DNA of 64,000 nt from Micromonospora mirobrigensis (GCF_900091555.1 NZ_FMCX01000007.1:186001-250000), one strand, 5' to 3'. Positions 17,981 to 26,127 are shown, counted from the first letter of the stretch. Numbers and translations are program-made. Notes: generated from the sequence alone by a model not told the origin.

Positions 17981-18030
17981 CGATCGCGGTGGTCGGCCGT
18001 CCCTGATGGACGGTCCGGCCACCGCGATCG
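17981..18030 (+). terminator. Hairpin terminator after the beta-oxidation operon
   Basis: Arms CGATCGCGGTGGTCGGCCGTCC and GGACGGTCCGGCCACCGCGATCG pair over about 20 bp with one bulge and one mismatch around a CTGAT loop. No U-tract follows. Confidence 0.6.
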
Positions 18031-18087
18031 TCATGTCCGGCCCCTGGGCTACGATCAGCCGCCCACCTTCCGCCTGGAGCTGATCCG

Positions 18088-19197
18088 ATGTCCTCACCAC
18101 CGGTCGACCCCTGGTCCCGGCAGCCGGCACACCCCGCTGTGCACGGACAGCCGCCCGAGCCGGCCGCGGCCGACGACTGGCCCACCGCCGCGTACCCGGG
18201 CGTCCCCGTTCCGCACGCCGGCGAGGACCCGACGGCCGCGTATCCAGGCGTCCCGGGCGGGGACCCGACCGCCGCCTACCCGGCCGTTCCCGGGCCGCCC
18301 GGCGCGGGCCACACCGCCGCCTACCCGGCCGTTTCCGGGCCGCCCGGCGCGGGCCACACCGCCGCCTACCCGGGCGCGGGGGCTCCGACGGGGGCGCCGT
18401 GGGGCCCGCCGGCCGGGCCGGGACCCGGCTCGGCGTACCCGCCGCCGGTCGGTGGGTTCCCGCCCGCCCCGGCGTACCCGCCGGCACCGCAGCACGGGTA
18501 CGGCCCGGCGCCGGTTCCGCCGGCCCGCGGGTCCCGCCTGCCACTGGTGCTCTCCCTCTCCCTGGCCGGTCTGCTGGTGCTCTGCCTCGGCGGGGGCGGC
18601 CTGGCCTACGTGACGCTCTCCGGCGACGACGACAAGCCCGGTTCGGCCCGCCCGGCGGCAACCGGCGCGGCCTCGCCCGGCACGACCCGGCCGACCCCCT
18701 CGACCGACGACGAGGAGCCCGAGGGCGACTCCTCGTTCCCCCGGATCCGGCTGGTCACCCCGAAGACGCTCTCCGGACGGCCGAAGAGCAGCGACCCGCA
18801 ACTCCGGGCGCTCGCCGCCGACATGGTGTCCGAGATGAGGTCGACCGTGCGCAACCAGACCGGGACGGTGGGCGCCTTCTACGGCAGCCCGGAGCAGCGG
18901 AACATGGTGATGGTGGCCGCCGCCTCGGGCCTGATCCTCGATCCCGGCAAGGAGATGACCGACGCGGTCACCGCGCTCACCCGGGACCTGTCGCTCACCG
19001 GGATGACCCGGGTCGCCCCGGGGCCGCTGGGCGGCAAGGCCCGGTGCGGCAACGGCAGTGGCTCCGGCGTCCGGATGGGCGTCTGCGTCTGGGCGGACAC
19101 CGGCAGCACCGGTGTGCTGATCTTCTTCTTCTCCGACGCGGCGAAGGCGGAGGCGCAGTTCGTCAAGGTGCGCGGGCAGATCGAGAAGCAGGCCTGA
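18088..19197 (+). CDS. Pro/Tyr-rich single-TM membrane protein of unknown function
   Basis: This 369-residue protein has an N-terminal half composed of TAAYPGVPG-like repeats, including an almost exact duplicated 45-bp unit. A TM helix lies at about 151-177 (LVLSLSLAGLLVLCLGGGGLAYV). An extracytoplasmic domain of about 150 residues follows, with a disulfide-type Cys pair (ARCGNGSGSG...GVCVWADTGS). Its last 60 residues match the truncated copy at 19991-20169. The family is not recognised; similar proteins are common in Micromonosporaceae. A hairpin follows the stop codon. Confidence 0.75.
   Translation: MSSPPVDPWSRQPAHPAVHGQPPEPAAADDWPTAAYPGVPVPHAGEDPTAAYPGVPGGDPTAAYPAVPGPPGAGHTAAYPAVSGPPGAGHTAAYPGAGAPTGAPWGPPAGPGPGSAYPPPVGGFPPAPAYPPAPQHGYGPAPVPPARGSRLPLVLSLSLAGLLVLCLGGGGLAYVTLSGDDDKPGSARPAATGAASPGTTRPTPSTDDEEPEGDSSFPRIRLVTPKTLSGRPKSSDPQLRALAADMVSEMRSTVRNQTGTVGAFYGSPEQRNMVMVAAASGLILDPGKEMTDAVTALTRDLSLTGMTRVAPGPLGGKARCGNGSGSGVRMGVCVWADTGSTGVLIFFFSDAAKAEAQFVKVRGQIEKQA
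18271..18360 (+). repeat. 45-bp tandem repeat inside the membrane-protein gene
   Basis: Two adjacent 45-bp units differ at a single base (GTTCCC versus GTTTCC) and encode AAYPAVPGPPGAGHT twice. A partial third unit follows. Near-identity at DNA level implies a recent in-frame duplication. Confidence 0.85.
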
Positions 19198-19200
19198 CGG

Positions 19201-19244
19201 AATTGGCCACGGCGCTCAGGTTTCCACGAGCACCGCGGCCAATT
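19201..19244 (+). terminator. Hairpin after the Pro/Tyr-rich membrane-protein gene
   Basis: AATTGGCC at 19201-19208 pairs with GGCCAATT at 19237-19244, extended inward by ACGGCGCTC/GAGCACCGC with two mismatches. It marks the boundary between the high-GC gene and the low-GC patch that follows. Confidence 0.5.
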
Positions 19245-19443
19245 GTTCGCATCGATAGCGTCGACTACGCCCTGCCTTACCGCATACCCGAGGGGCTGGC
19301 AAGAAGGAGCGCAAACCATTCAATGCGATTTCGATCCCATAGGAACGACACCAAGAAATTGCCGGTTTCACGCGATTTTGGCATTCTTGCGGCCTGAATC
19401 AGATGACTCACGAAGTCGCCTACTAGGCTGCTCCGCAACGCTG

Positions 19444-19475
19444 ATCTAGTTAATCGCGGATCCGATTGACTAGAT
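19444..19475 (-). terminator. Hairpin overlapping the stop of the small secreted protein gene
   Basis: A 13-bp stem with one G-T pair (ATCTAGTTAATCG / CGATTGACTAGAT) and a 6-nt loop overlaps the TAG stop codon at 19470-19472. It is AT-rich for this genome. Because there is no T-run, termination is only a guess. Confidence 0.4.
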
Positions 19476-19709
19476 TTCCCGCTGCACGTGGTAGGCGTAA
19501 CCAACGTCCACACAGCGGTACCTCGAACTACCGAAGCCACTGGAGATTGCCGCTTGCGCCGTACACGCCGTAAGCCCATTCGTGGTGTGATCGTAGCTCG
19601 AGACGAAGACCCATGCTGCTTGCGCGGGAGAAGCAACAGCTACCGCTCCAACCGACAGCACTGCGGCACAGATCGCGGTCCCGAAAGCTCTCTTTTTCGT
19701 CCTCTTCAC
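19470..19709 (-). CDS. Small secreted protein with a Cys pair
   Basis: This 79-residue protein has a clear Sec signal peptide: basic VKRTKKR, hydrophobic AFGTAICAAVLSVGAVAVA, and cleavage predicted after SPAQA. The mature part is about 48 residues, beginning AWVFVSSYDHTTNG and containing only two Cys (TACTAQ and RYRCVD), suggesting one disulfide. GTG 19709 is preferred because GGAAGGG lies 6 nt upstream; ATG 19724 would add five residues and lacks a ribosome binding site. Similar small exported proteins with a Trp/Tyr-rich core and one Cys pair occur widely in actinobacteria without known function. A promoter-like TTGACA lies upstream. Confidence 0.7.
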   Translation of the reverse strand: MKRTKKRAFGTAICAAVLSVGAVAVASPAQAAWVFVSSYDHTTNGLTACTAQAAISSGFGSSRYRCVDVGYAYHVQREI

Positions 19710-19789
19710 GCCCAACCCTTCCATTCACTGAACACCGTTACGCCACTCTTGAGCAGCCCACCACAGCAAACCGCTTCGACGTCTGTAAA

Positions 19790-19819
19790 TAGATATCACG
19801 AGTTCCGATTTACTGTCAA
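19790..19819 (-). promoter_or_regulatory. Candidate promoter for the small secreted protein
   Basis: On the minus strand a perfect TTGACA (19814-19819) is followed after 18 nt by TATCTA (19790-19795), about 65 nt before the predicted start. The -35 hexamer is exact. The -10 matches the consensus only in its first three bases. Confidence 0.45.
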
Positions 19820-19990
19820 CCGCAGCTATGCTTCGAAGCGCCTCTACGGCACATCTATGCAGGTAACCCTGGATTTTGGTTGAGCGCTAAGACAGAAGCA
19901 CTTCAGGGGCCAGCCCCGCCCTCTCGCTAGAGAGAGGGCTGAAGGAAGGGAGTCCTCTCGAATGCTCCAGCCGTACGTCCTTCAACTGAC

Positions 19991-20169
19991 GCCGGACCAC
20001 TCGGCGGGGTGGCCCAGTGCGGCGACGCGGAGGCCTCCAACGTCCCGCTGGGCATCTGCGTCTGGAGCGACAAGGGCAGCCTCGGCATGGTCATCCTGTA
20101 CTTCAAGACCGGTGCGCAGGCCGCGGCCGAGCTGGTCGAGATCCGCGGCCAGGTCGAGAAGAAGTCCTG
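19991..20169 (+). pseudogene. C-terminal stump of a second copy of the 18088 membrane-protein gene
   Basis: One frame reads AGPLGGVAQCGDAEASNVPL, then GICVWSDKG and EIRGQVEKKS before TGA at 20167. This aligns with the C-terminus of the protein at 18088-19197 (PGPLGGKARCGNGSGSGVRM, GVCVWADTG, KVRGQIEKQA). About 60 residues are retained. The N-terminal Pro-rich part and TM segment are absent, the frame is closed upstream by TGA at 19940, and there is no plausible start. It is therefore a truncated paralogue whose 5' part was lost where the low-GC patch begins. Confidence 0.8.
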
Positions 20170-20175
20170 ACGTCG

Positions 20176-20205
20176 GGGCCCCGCCCGCTCCACGGTGGGC
20201 GGGGC
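20176..20205. terminator. Hairpin between the gene stump and the VOC gene
   Basis: A perfect 10-bp stem (GGCCCCGCCC / GGGCGGGGCC) with a 10-nt loop follows the stump's stop codon. It was presumably the terminator of the intact second copy and now also faces the convergent VOC gene. Confidence 0.55.
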
Positions 20206-20214
20206 CGCGCCGGG

Positions 20215-20601
20215 TCAGCCGGACGTCGCGGCGCGCTCGGCCGCGCTGCGCAGCACGCAGAACTCGTTGCCCTCCGGATCGGCCAGCACCACCCAGCCCC
20301 CGCCGTCGGGTCGACTGTGGTCGGCGACCAGGGTCGCGCCGAGGCCGAGCAGGCGCTCGACCTCCTCGGCCCGGCTCCGATCCGTCGGCTCCAGGTCGAA
20401 GTGGAGCCGGTTCTTCACCGCCTTGCCCTCGGGTACGGCGAGGAAGAGCACCATCGGGCCGCCGGGCGGGTCGAGCCGGGCCTCCGGATCGCCCGGGAAG
20501 TCGTCCGGATGCCGGGGACACCCCCAGACCTCGGCCCAGAAGCCGGCCAGTGCGTACGTGTCGCGGCAGTCGACGCTGACGTTGTAGATGCGGGAACTCA
20601 A
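20215..20601 (-). CDS. VOC-superfamily (glyoxalase/bleomycin-resistance-like) protein
   Basis: This 128-residue protein has the paired beta-alpha-beta-beta-beta fold of VOC proteins. Recognisable parts are IYNVSVDCRDTYALAGFWAEVWG, NRLHFDLEPTDRSRAEEVERLLGLGA and the closing WVVLADPEGNEFCVL with a metal-ligand Glu. TTG 20601 is taken as start because GGAGGA lies 7 nt upstream; an upstream ATG at 20661 lacks a ribosome binding site. The substrate is unknown. Confidence 0.82.
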   Translation of the reverse strand: MSSRIYNVSVDCRDTYALAGFWAEVWGCPRHPDDFPGDPEARLDPPGGPMVLFLAVPEGKAVKNRLHFDLEPTDRSRAEEVERLLGLGATLVADHSRPDGGGWVVLADPEGNEFCVLRSAAERAATSG

Positions 20602-20668
20602 CGCAGGCTCCTCCAGGTGGTGGGAGCGACCGAACCTGCCAGCCGGGCGCCCCCGGCGCAACCCGATT

Positions 20669-21574
20669 TCAGCCGGCCAGCAGCCACCCGGCGACCGCCA
20701 GCGTGACCATCGAGAGCCCGGTGCTGGCCAGCACCGTACGGCGCGCCACCAACTCCCCCTGGGCGTACCCGGTGGCGTAGACCCAGGTGTTCTGCGCGGT
20801 GGGCAGCGCGGCGCACACCACCACCGCCAGCAGCTCGGCGCGGTCGAGCCCGACCGCCCAGCCCGCCAGGCCGGCCAGCGCCGGCTGGACCAGCAGCTTC
20901 AGCCCGCAGAGCGCGACCACCTCGCCGCCCGCGCCGGTCGACCGGGGGCCGGCGGTGGTCAGCGACAACCCGAGGGCCACCAGCGCAGTCGGCACGGCCG
21001 CCTGGCCGAGCAGCTCCAGCGGCCCGGCCAGCCACTGCGGCGCAGGCCGGTGCAGGGCCGAGGAGAGCGCCCCCAGCGCCAGGCCGGCGATCACCGGATT
21101 GCGCAGCGGCATGCTCGCCAGGCGCCCCGGCCGCAGCGCCTGCCCGGTCGCCCGGTCCAGCAGCACCAGGATCACCGGGGTGACCACCAGGACCTGGAAC
21201 AGCAGCACCTCGGTGAGGAAGGCGACGTCGCCCAGCACGTGCAGGGCGACCGGGATGCCGAGGTTGGCGGAGTTGACGTAGCCGGCCGCCATCGCCCCGA
21301 TGGTCGCCTCGCCCGGGCCGCGGCGCAGCGGCCCGGCACAGAGCAGGAAACCCAGGACCATGGTGAGCGTCGTGCCGACGGCGAAGGCGCCCAGGGCGTC
21401 CGGGTGGAACGACAACCGGCTGCGGGACAGCGCGGTGAACAGGGCCGCCGGCATCGCGAGGTGGAGGACGAAGCCGCCCAGCACCCGTTCCGCCTCAGCA
21501 CCCAGCAGCCCCCGCCGACCGGTGAGCCAACCCAGGCCGGTGAGCAGCCAGATCGGCACGAAGGCGGCGAGCAC
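20669..21574 (-). CDS. AEC-family transporter (auxin efflux carrier-like)
   Basis: This 301-residue polytopic membrane protein has about ten hydrophobic segments in two halves, as in the AEC/bile-acid-sodium-symporter-like fold. Typical stretches are FVLHLAMPAALFTALS, YVNSANLGIPVALHVLGD and LCGLKLLVQPALAGLAGW. Bacterial AEC proteins often export dicarboxylates or amino acids, but the substrate here is unknown. It begins 7 bp after the histidine kinase stop, so it is likely co-transcribed with, and possibly controlled by, that two-component system. Confidence 0.85.
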   Translation of the reverse strand: MLAAFVPIWLLTGLGWLTGRRGLLGAEAERVLGGFVLHLAMPAALFTALSRSRLSFHPDALGAFAVGTTLTMVLGFLLCAGPLRRGPGEATIGAMAAGYVNSANLGIPVALHVLGDVAFLTEVLLFQVLVVTPVILVLLDRATGQALRPGRLASMPLRNPVIAGLALGALSSALHRPAPQWLAGPLELLGQAAVPTALVALGLSLTTAGPRSTGAGGEVVALCGLKLLVQPALAGLAGWAVGLDRAELLAVVVCAALPTAQNTWVYATGYAQGELVARRTVLASTGLSMVTLAVAGWLLAG

Positions 21575-21581
21575 CGGCCGG

Positions 21582-22796
21582 TCAGCGGGTCGGTGAGCCG
21601 TCCGCCGGCCGGCCGGCGGAGCGTACCGCCGGGGTCGGCGCGGCGCCCGGCGCGGGCAGCGTCACGGTGACCTCCAGCCCGCCGCCCGGCTGGGCGAGCA
21701 CCTTCACCCGGCCGCCGTGCGCGTCGCAGACCGCGCGGACGATGGAGAGCCCGAGCCCCGACCCGCGCGCCCCGGTGCGCTCCTGGCCGCCCCGGCGGAA
21801 CGGCTCGAAGAGCCCCGGCACGTCGGCCTGGTTCACCTCGAAGCCGGTGTTCCCCACCACCAGCCAGGAGCGCCGGCCGTCCGAGCCGGTCCGCACCCAC
21901 AGCCGGCCGTGCAGGTGGTTGTAGCGGACCGCGTTCTCGACCAGGTTGCCGACCAGCCGGTCCAGCAGCCCCGGATCGCCGAGCACCGGCGCCGGCTCCA
22001 CCGAGGTCTGCACCCGCAGGCCGATCCGCTCCACCTCCCGGCGGACCGCCGACAAGGCGCTCGCCACGCCGGTGGCCAGGTCGCACTCCGTACGCCGGCC
22101 GAGCGCCCGGCCCGCCTGGGCCTCGCTGCGGGCCAGCAGCAGCAGCGCGTCGACCAGGCCGTTGGCCCGTTCCGAGGCGTCCCGGACGACGGTGGCCATC
22201 CGGCGGTACTCAGCCAGGTCCGCCTCGTCGTCGCTGAGCGTCACGTCGATCTCGGTCCGCATCACCGCCAGCGGGGTACGCAGCTCGTGCGAGGCGTTGG
22301 CCACGAACCGCTTCTGCGCCTCGAACGAGTCGGCCAGCCGGTCCAGCATGGCGTCGAACGTCTTCGCCAGTTCCGCCACCTCGTCGTCCGCCCCCGACCA
22401 GCCGATCCGCTGGTCCAGGGTGGCCTCGCCGAGCCGCTGGGCGGTGGCGGTGACCTGGTGCAGCGGACGCAGCGCCCGGCCGGCGACCGCGTACGCCCCG
22501 GCGACGCCGACCACGCCCACCGCGACCAGCGCGCCCAGCCCCTTGGCGAGCAGCTCCCGGGAGGCGGCGTCGACCAGCTGCCGCTGCCACTGCCCGGCGT
22601 CCAGCGACCGGCCGTCGGCGAGCAGCACGGTGGTGCCGGGCAGCAACTCGTCGGTGGGGCGCAACGCGTCGCGGACCAGCAGCCAGGCCAGGATCAGCAG
22701 GATCGCCCCGGCGCCGACCAGCAGCACCCCGTTGAGCAGGGTCAGCCGCAGCCGCAGGGTGGGCCGCACCCAGCCGTCCGGCCGCCACCTCCTCAC
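21582..22796 (-). CDS. Two-component sensor histidine kinase
   Basis: This 404-residue membrane kinase has TM1 at about 18-43, a short extracytoplasmic loop (about 45-85), TM2 at about 86-106, and HAMP at about 107-160. The HisKA domain has phospho-acceptor H170 in ANASHELRTPLAVM. The ATPase domain has an N-box (NLVENAVRYNH, about 285), a G1-like segment and GSGLGLSIV. All catalytic boxes are present. ATG 22796 overlaps the response regulator stop by 4 bp, so the pair is translationally coupled. The short sensor loop suggests detection of membrane stress or a small ligand (inference). Confidence 0.93.
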   Translation of the reverse strand: MRRWRPDGWVRPTLRLRLTLLNGVLLVGAGAILLILAWLLVRDALRPTDELLPGTTVLLADGRSLDAGQWQRQLVDAASRELLAKGLGALVAVGVVGVAGAYAVAGRALRPLHQVTATAQRLGEATLDQRIGWSGADDEVAELAKTFDAMLDRLADSFEAQKRFVANASHELRTPLAVMRTEIDVTLSDDEADLAEYRRMATVVRDASERANGLVDALLLLARSEAQAGRALGRRTECDLATGVASALSAVRREVERIGLRVQTSVEPAPVLGDPGLLDRLVGNLVENAVRYNHLHGRLWVRTGSDGRRSWLVVGNTGFEVNQADVPGLFEPFRRGGQERTGARGSGLGLSIVRAVCDAHGGRVKVLAQPGGGLEVTVTLPAPGAAPTPAVRSAGRPADGSPTR

Positions 22797-23461
22797 GCGG
22801 CCGCCTCGGCGGTGCGGTAACCCGCGCCGACCACCGTCTCGATCAGCGGCGGATCGCCCAGCTTCTTGCGCAGGGTCATCACGGTGACCCGGACGATTGT
22901 GGTGAACGGGTCGGTGTTGGCGTCCCAGACCCGCTCCAGCAGCTCCTCGCTGGAGACCACCGCCCCGCGCGCCTTGAGCAGCTCGCAGAGCACCCCGAAC
23001 TCCTTGTTGGTCAGGTCCACCGGCGTGCCGGCGCGGGTGACCACCCGGCGGGCCGGGTCCAGCGACAGGTCCGCCAGCTCCAGCACCGGCGGCGCGGCCG
23101 GGGTGGCCCGCCGGCCGAGCGCCTGCACCCGGGCCACCAGCTCGTCGAAGGCGAACGGCTTGGGCAGGTAGTCGTCCGCGCCGAGCTGGAGGCCCTCCAC
23201 CCTCTCGGCCACGGTGCCGCTGGCGGTGAGCATCAGCACCCGGGTGAGGGTGCCGGAGGCGACCAGGTCCGCGCAGATCTCGTCGCCGTGCCGGCCGGGC
23301 AGGTCACGGTCGAGGACCACCACGTCGTAGCGGGTGACGAAGGCCGCCTCGTGGCCGGTGTCCCCGTCGTACGCGACGTCCACCGCCATGCCGCGCTTGC
23401 GCAGTCCCCGCGCGATCGCATCGGCGAGGTTGCGTTCGTCCTCGACCACCAGTACCCGCAT
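22793..23461 (-). CDS. OmpR/PhoB-family response regulator
   Basis: This 222-residue regulator has a receiver domain (1-118) with acidic residues E7 and D8, phospho-acceptor D51 in VVVLDRDLPG, and the LPKPF Lys near 104. A winged-helix DNA-binding domain (about 130-222) ends in RVTVMTLRKKLGDPPLIETVVGAGYR. ATG 23461 begins MRVLVVEDERNL; longer starts are not supported. It is the first gene of the regulator-kinase-AEC transporter operon. Confidence 0.95.
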   Translation of the reverse strand: MRVLVVEDERNLADAIARGLRKRGMAVDVAYDGDTGHEAAFVTRYDVVVLDRDLPGRHGDEICADLVASGTLTRVLMLTASGTVAERVEGLQLGADDYLPKPFAFDELVARVQALGRRATPAAPPVLELADLSLDPARRVVTRAGTPVDLTNKEFGVLCELLKARGAVVSSEELLERVWDANTDPFTTIVRVTVMTLRKKLGDPPLIETVVGAGYRTAEAAA

Positions 23462-23533
23462 CCCGACCTCCCGCGCCGGCCGCCACGCCACGCGGCTGAC
23501 CTGCCCGACAACCTAGTGCCCCGGCACCAGCGT

Positions 23534-24820
23534 TCAGCGGCCGAGCTGCCACACGCCCAGTGTGCCGTCCAGCCGGCGGCAGACCAGCACCCGGTCCCGG
23601 GTGGCGCAGTCGTCCCAGTAGCCGGGCAGCACGTCGAGCACCCGGGCCTGACCGGCGGCGACGTCCAGCTCGGCCACCAGCTCCCGGCTGTCCTTCAACC
23701 GGTGCAGCCCGAACAGCTGCTCCCGGGTGGGGTCGGTGACGGCAACCCGCCAGCGCCCCAGGTCGGCCAGCAGCCGCCCGTTGGCCGGGTCGAGGACGGT
23801 CAGCTCCGCCTCCTGGCCCTGGGCGAGGAGGCCGACGAGGAGCCGGTCACCGACCGGGAAGAACCCGTCCGCCCGCTCCGCGGTCCAGCGGATCCGCCCG
23901 GTCGCCGGGTCGATCACCTGGACGCCGGACTCACCGAAGATCATGCAGATGAGCGCGCCGCAGTCCTGGTAGCCCCACCCGTCCCGCGAGGCCACGGGCA
24001 GCCGCAGGCGCCACCGCGGGTCGAGCCGGTCCAGGCCGTACGCGTACAGCGTCCCCGAGCCGTCCTGGACCAGCAGCAGCCCGTCGATGGTCTCGACCCG
24101 GTCGTAGAACCCGGCGCGGGCGGGCGCGATCGGACCGGCGACCAGCAGGTCACCGGTGCGCGCGTCGTACACCTGCACCCGACCCCGGGCATCGATCACC
24201 AGGAAGCGACCCACGCCGGCCGGATCGCCGTACTCGAAGGTGGATCCGGTGGTCGGCAACGGCCGGCTCCAGCGCGCCTGACCCGAGGTGAGGCCGACCG
24301 CCTCGAGGGTGCCCGCGCCGGCACCCGATCCGGACTGGAGGAGCACGGTGCCCTCCCGGCCGGAGAGCGGGTAGCCGGCCCGCTGCCAGCGCACCCGCCC
24401 GGTGGCCACGTCGACGGCCGTGGCCACCGGTTCGCCGTTGCCGGCCGGGATGCTCGCCACCAGCAGGATGCCGGCGTCGACGGTGAGGCCGAGCACGCGG
24501 TGGCCGGGGGCGAGCGGCATCCGCCACAGTCGCCGCCCGTCGGGCACCTGGTAGGCGACCACCTCCGACGACGGGCGCATGCTCTGCGGCCCGTCCGCCA
24601 CGAAGAGCCGGCCGTCGGCCAGCTGGAAGGTGGACACCTGGGGGCCGGGCAGCGTCACGTACTCCCGCCGGACCGGACCGGGCGCGGACCCGGCGGCGGT
24701 GAGCAGCACCAGCAGCAGGGCCAGCAGAACCCGGGCGGCGCGGGCCGGTGGGGCGGCGCGGACCGGCTCCGGCCGTGGGTCGTCGTCGTCCTCGTGCCGC
24801 AGCTCGCCCAGCTCGATCAT
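23534..24820 (-). CDS. Membrane-anchored PQQ-like beta-propeller protein (paralogue 1)
   Basis: This 428-residue protein starts at ATG 24820 (MIELGELRHEDDDD). A single hydrophobic segment at about 28-48 (VLLALLLVLLTAAGS) is followed by an exported eight-bladed PQQ/WD-like propeller. Blade-type motifs recur: VATAVDVATGRVRWQ, VYDARTGDLL, VIDPATGRIRWT and VLDPANGRLL. Two Cys pairs in the last blades (DCGALIC and DCATRDRVLVC) may form disulfides. The next gene upstream is a paralogue with the same cytoplasmic ELGELR motif. No enzymatic residues are evident; a scaffold or sensor role is inference. Confidence 0.78.
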   Translation of the reverse strand: MIELGELRHEDDDDPRPEPVRAAPPARAARVLLALLLVLLTAAGSAPGPVRREYVTLPGPQVSTFQLADGRLFVADGPQSMRPSSEVVAYQVPDGRRLWRMPLAPGHRVLGLTVDAGILLVASIPAGNGEPVATAVDVATGRVRWQRAGYPLSGREGTVLLQSGSGAGAGTLEAVGLTSGQARWSRPLPTTGSTFEYGDPAGVGRFLVIDARGRVQVYDARTGDLLVAGPIAPARAGFYDRVETIDGLLLVQDGSGTLYAYGLDRLDPRWRLRLPVASRDGWGYQDCGALICMIFGESGVQVIDPATGRIRWTAERADGFFPVGDRLLVGLLAQGQEAELTVLDPANGRLLADLGRWRVAVTDPTREQLFGLHRLKDSRELVAELDVAAGQARVLDVLPGYWDDCATRDRVLVCRRLDGTLGVWQLGR

Positions 24821-24831
24821 CGACACCCCCG

Positions 24832-26127
24832 TCACCGCCGCCGCGGCCACAGGCCGAACGTGCCGTCGTCGCGTCCGCAGAGCAGCACCGCGGGGCCGGC
24901 CTGACAGTCGCCGGTGGCGCCGACCAGCACGTCCAGGTTGCCGGCCTCGCCGGTGGTCAGGTCGAGGTCGGCGACCAGCACCTTGTGCTCGCCGGCCCGG
25001 CGGACGCCCACCAGCGGATCGTCGCGCCACATCCGCCGGACCAGCTCCCAGTCGCCGAGGTCGGCCACGCCGCGGCCGCTGGCTGCGTCGAGCACCCGCA
25101 GCGCAACGACGCTGCTCGGCCCGGGCTCGGCGACCAGCAACCGGCCGTCCCGCTCGTCGAGCGGCTGCCATCGGGGATCGCTCCAGACGGTACGGCCGGT
25201 CGCCGGGTCCAGCGCGCGGATCCCGCCGGTCTGGCCCAGCGCGCAGACCAGTTCGGCGCAGCGCACCAGGTAGCCGACCAGTGGAAGGTCGATCTGCCAG
25301 CGCCGGTCCAGCCCGGCCAGCCCGTACGCGACGAGGGTGCTGTTGTCGGGCGTGAGGACCAGCAGGTCGTCGACGACGTAGGCGCCCTGGTACCGCGGCA
25401 GCGCACCGGCGGCGAGGTCGGCGCTGCGCAGTCGACGCCCGGACCCGGTGTCCCACACCTCCACGGGGCCCTCGGCCGGCACCAGCACCAGCCGGTCCAC
25501 CCGGTCGTCCCGGAACCCGAAGTGCACCGCCTCCGGTGCGGTGGGCACCGACCAGAGCGTCCGCCCGGTGTCCGGGTCGACCCGGCGGACCCTCCCGGTG
25601 GTCCCCTCGTCCAGGCCCGTCTGCACCAGCAGTTCCCGGCCGCCGCTGGTCGCCACCCCGGACTGCTGCCACCGCAGGACGCCGGTGGCCCGGTCGAAGG
25701 CGGCGGTCAGGTAGGTGTCGCCGCCGATGGTCGGCCCGGTGACCACGACCACCCCGGCCAGCTCCAGCACCCCGACGGTCTCGCCCCGCCCGGGCATCGT
25801 GGTCCGCCACAGCGGGGCCGGTCGGGTCGGTCCCCGACGGCCGGCCCTGGGCAGCGGGTAGGCGACCAGGTCGCGTGGACCCTGGTTGTCGGTGCCGGGC
25901 TCGGCCACGTAGAGCCGGTCCGCGGCGAGGAAGGGCTGGGCGCCGGTCGGGGCGGGCACCAGGGTCGGCGCGGTGACCCGGCCGGCGTCGGCGCCGGCCA
26001 CGGTGGCGACCACCAGGGCCAGCACCAGGGCCAGCCGCAGCGGTCGCCCGACGGACCGGGGCGGCCGCGGTTCGCGCCGTTCCTCGTCGGGTTCCTGGCG
26101 CAGCTCACCCAGGTCGATGACCGTCAC
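24832..26127 (-). CDS. Membrane-anchored PQQ-like beta-propeller protein (paralogue 2)
   Basis: This 431-residue protein starts at GTG 26127 behind GGGAGG (VTVIDLGELRQEPDEERRE). The acidic IDLGELR cytoplasmic tail mirrors the MIELGELR of its neighbour, 11 bp downstream. One TM segment (about 30-50, LALVLALVVATVAGADAG) precedes an exported propeller with repeats such as AAFDRATGVLRWQ, RVDPDTGRTLWSV, VWDTGSG and ALDPATGRTVWSD. Cys pairs in the last blades are conserved between the two (RCAELVC and DCQAGPAVLLC). The pair arose by tandem duplication and probably works together. It is divergent from the GT-C-like gene at 26192. Confidence 0.78.
   Translation of the reverse strand: MTVIDLGELRQEPDEERREPRPPRSVGRPLRLALVLALVVATVAGADAGRVTAPTLVPAPTGAQPFLAADRLYVAEPGTDNQGPRDLVAYPLPRAGRRGPTRPAPLWRTTMPGRGETVGVLELAGVVVVTGPTIGGDTYLTAAFDRATGVLRWQQSGVATSGGRELLVQTGLDEGTTGRVRRVDPDTGRTLWSVPTAPEAVHFGFRDDRVDRLVLVPAEGPVEVWDTGSGRRLRSADLAAGALPRYQGAYVVDDLLVLTPDNSTLVAYGLAGLDRRWQIDLPLVGYLVRCAELVCALGQTGGIRALDPATGRTVWSDPRWQPLDERDGRLLVAEPGPSSVVALRVLDAASGRGVADLGDWELVRRMWRDDPLVGVRRAGEHKVLVADLDLTTGEAGNLDVLVGATGDCQAGPAVLLCGRDDGTFGLWPRRR

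Larger units (their letters stand above)
19245..19989. other. Low-GC patch interrupting a tandem gene duplication
   Basis: Base composition falls visibly here (a sample line counts 32 of 60 G+C, against well above 70% in the flanks). The patch holds one credible gene, a small secreted protein on the minus strand, and no recognisable transposase, integrase, tRNA or terminal inverted repeat. A short hairpin (GCCCTCTC / GAGAGGGC, about 19919-19938) lies near its right end. It ends against the C-terminal stump of a gene related to the one at 18088. It looks like foreign or degenerated DNA that replaced the 5' part of that second copy. Confidence 0.65.

Noticed and set aside
15804..18185. Very long open frame antisense to the beta-oxidation genes
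   Set aside because: It overlaps two unmistakable genes, its translation is Gly/Arg/Gln-rich with no domain, and such frames arise from third-position GC bias.
19323..19397. 24-codon open frame beginning MRFRSHRNDTKK in the low-GC patch
   Set aside because: It is too short, has a poor ribosome binding site spacing and no recognisable feature.
19245..19460. Possible transposase or integrase remnant in the low-GC patch
   Set aside because: None of the six frames shows an extended open frame with DDE or tyrosine-recombinase motifs, and no inverted terminal repeats were seen.
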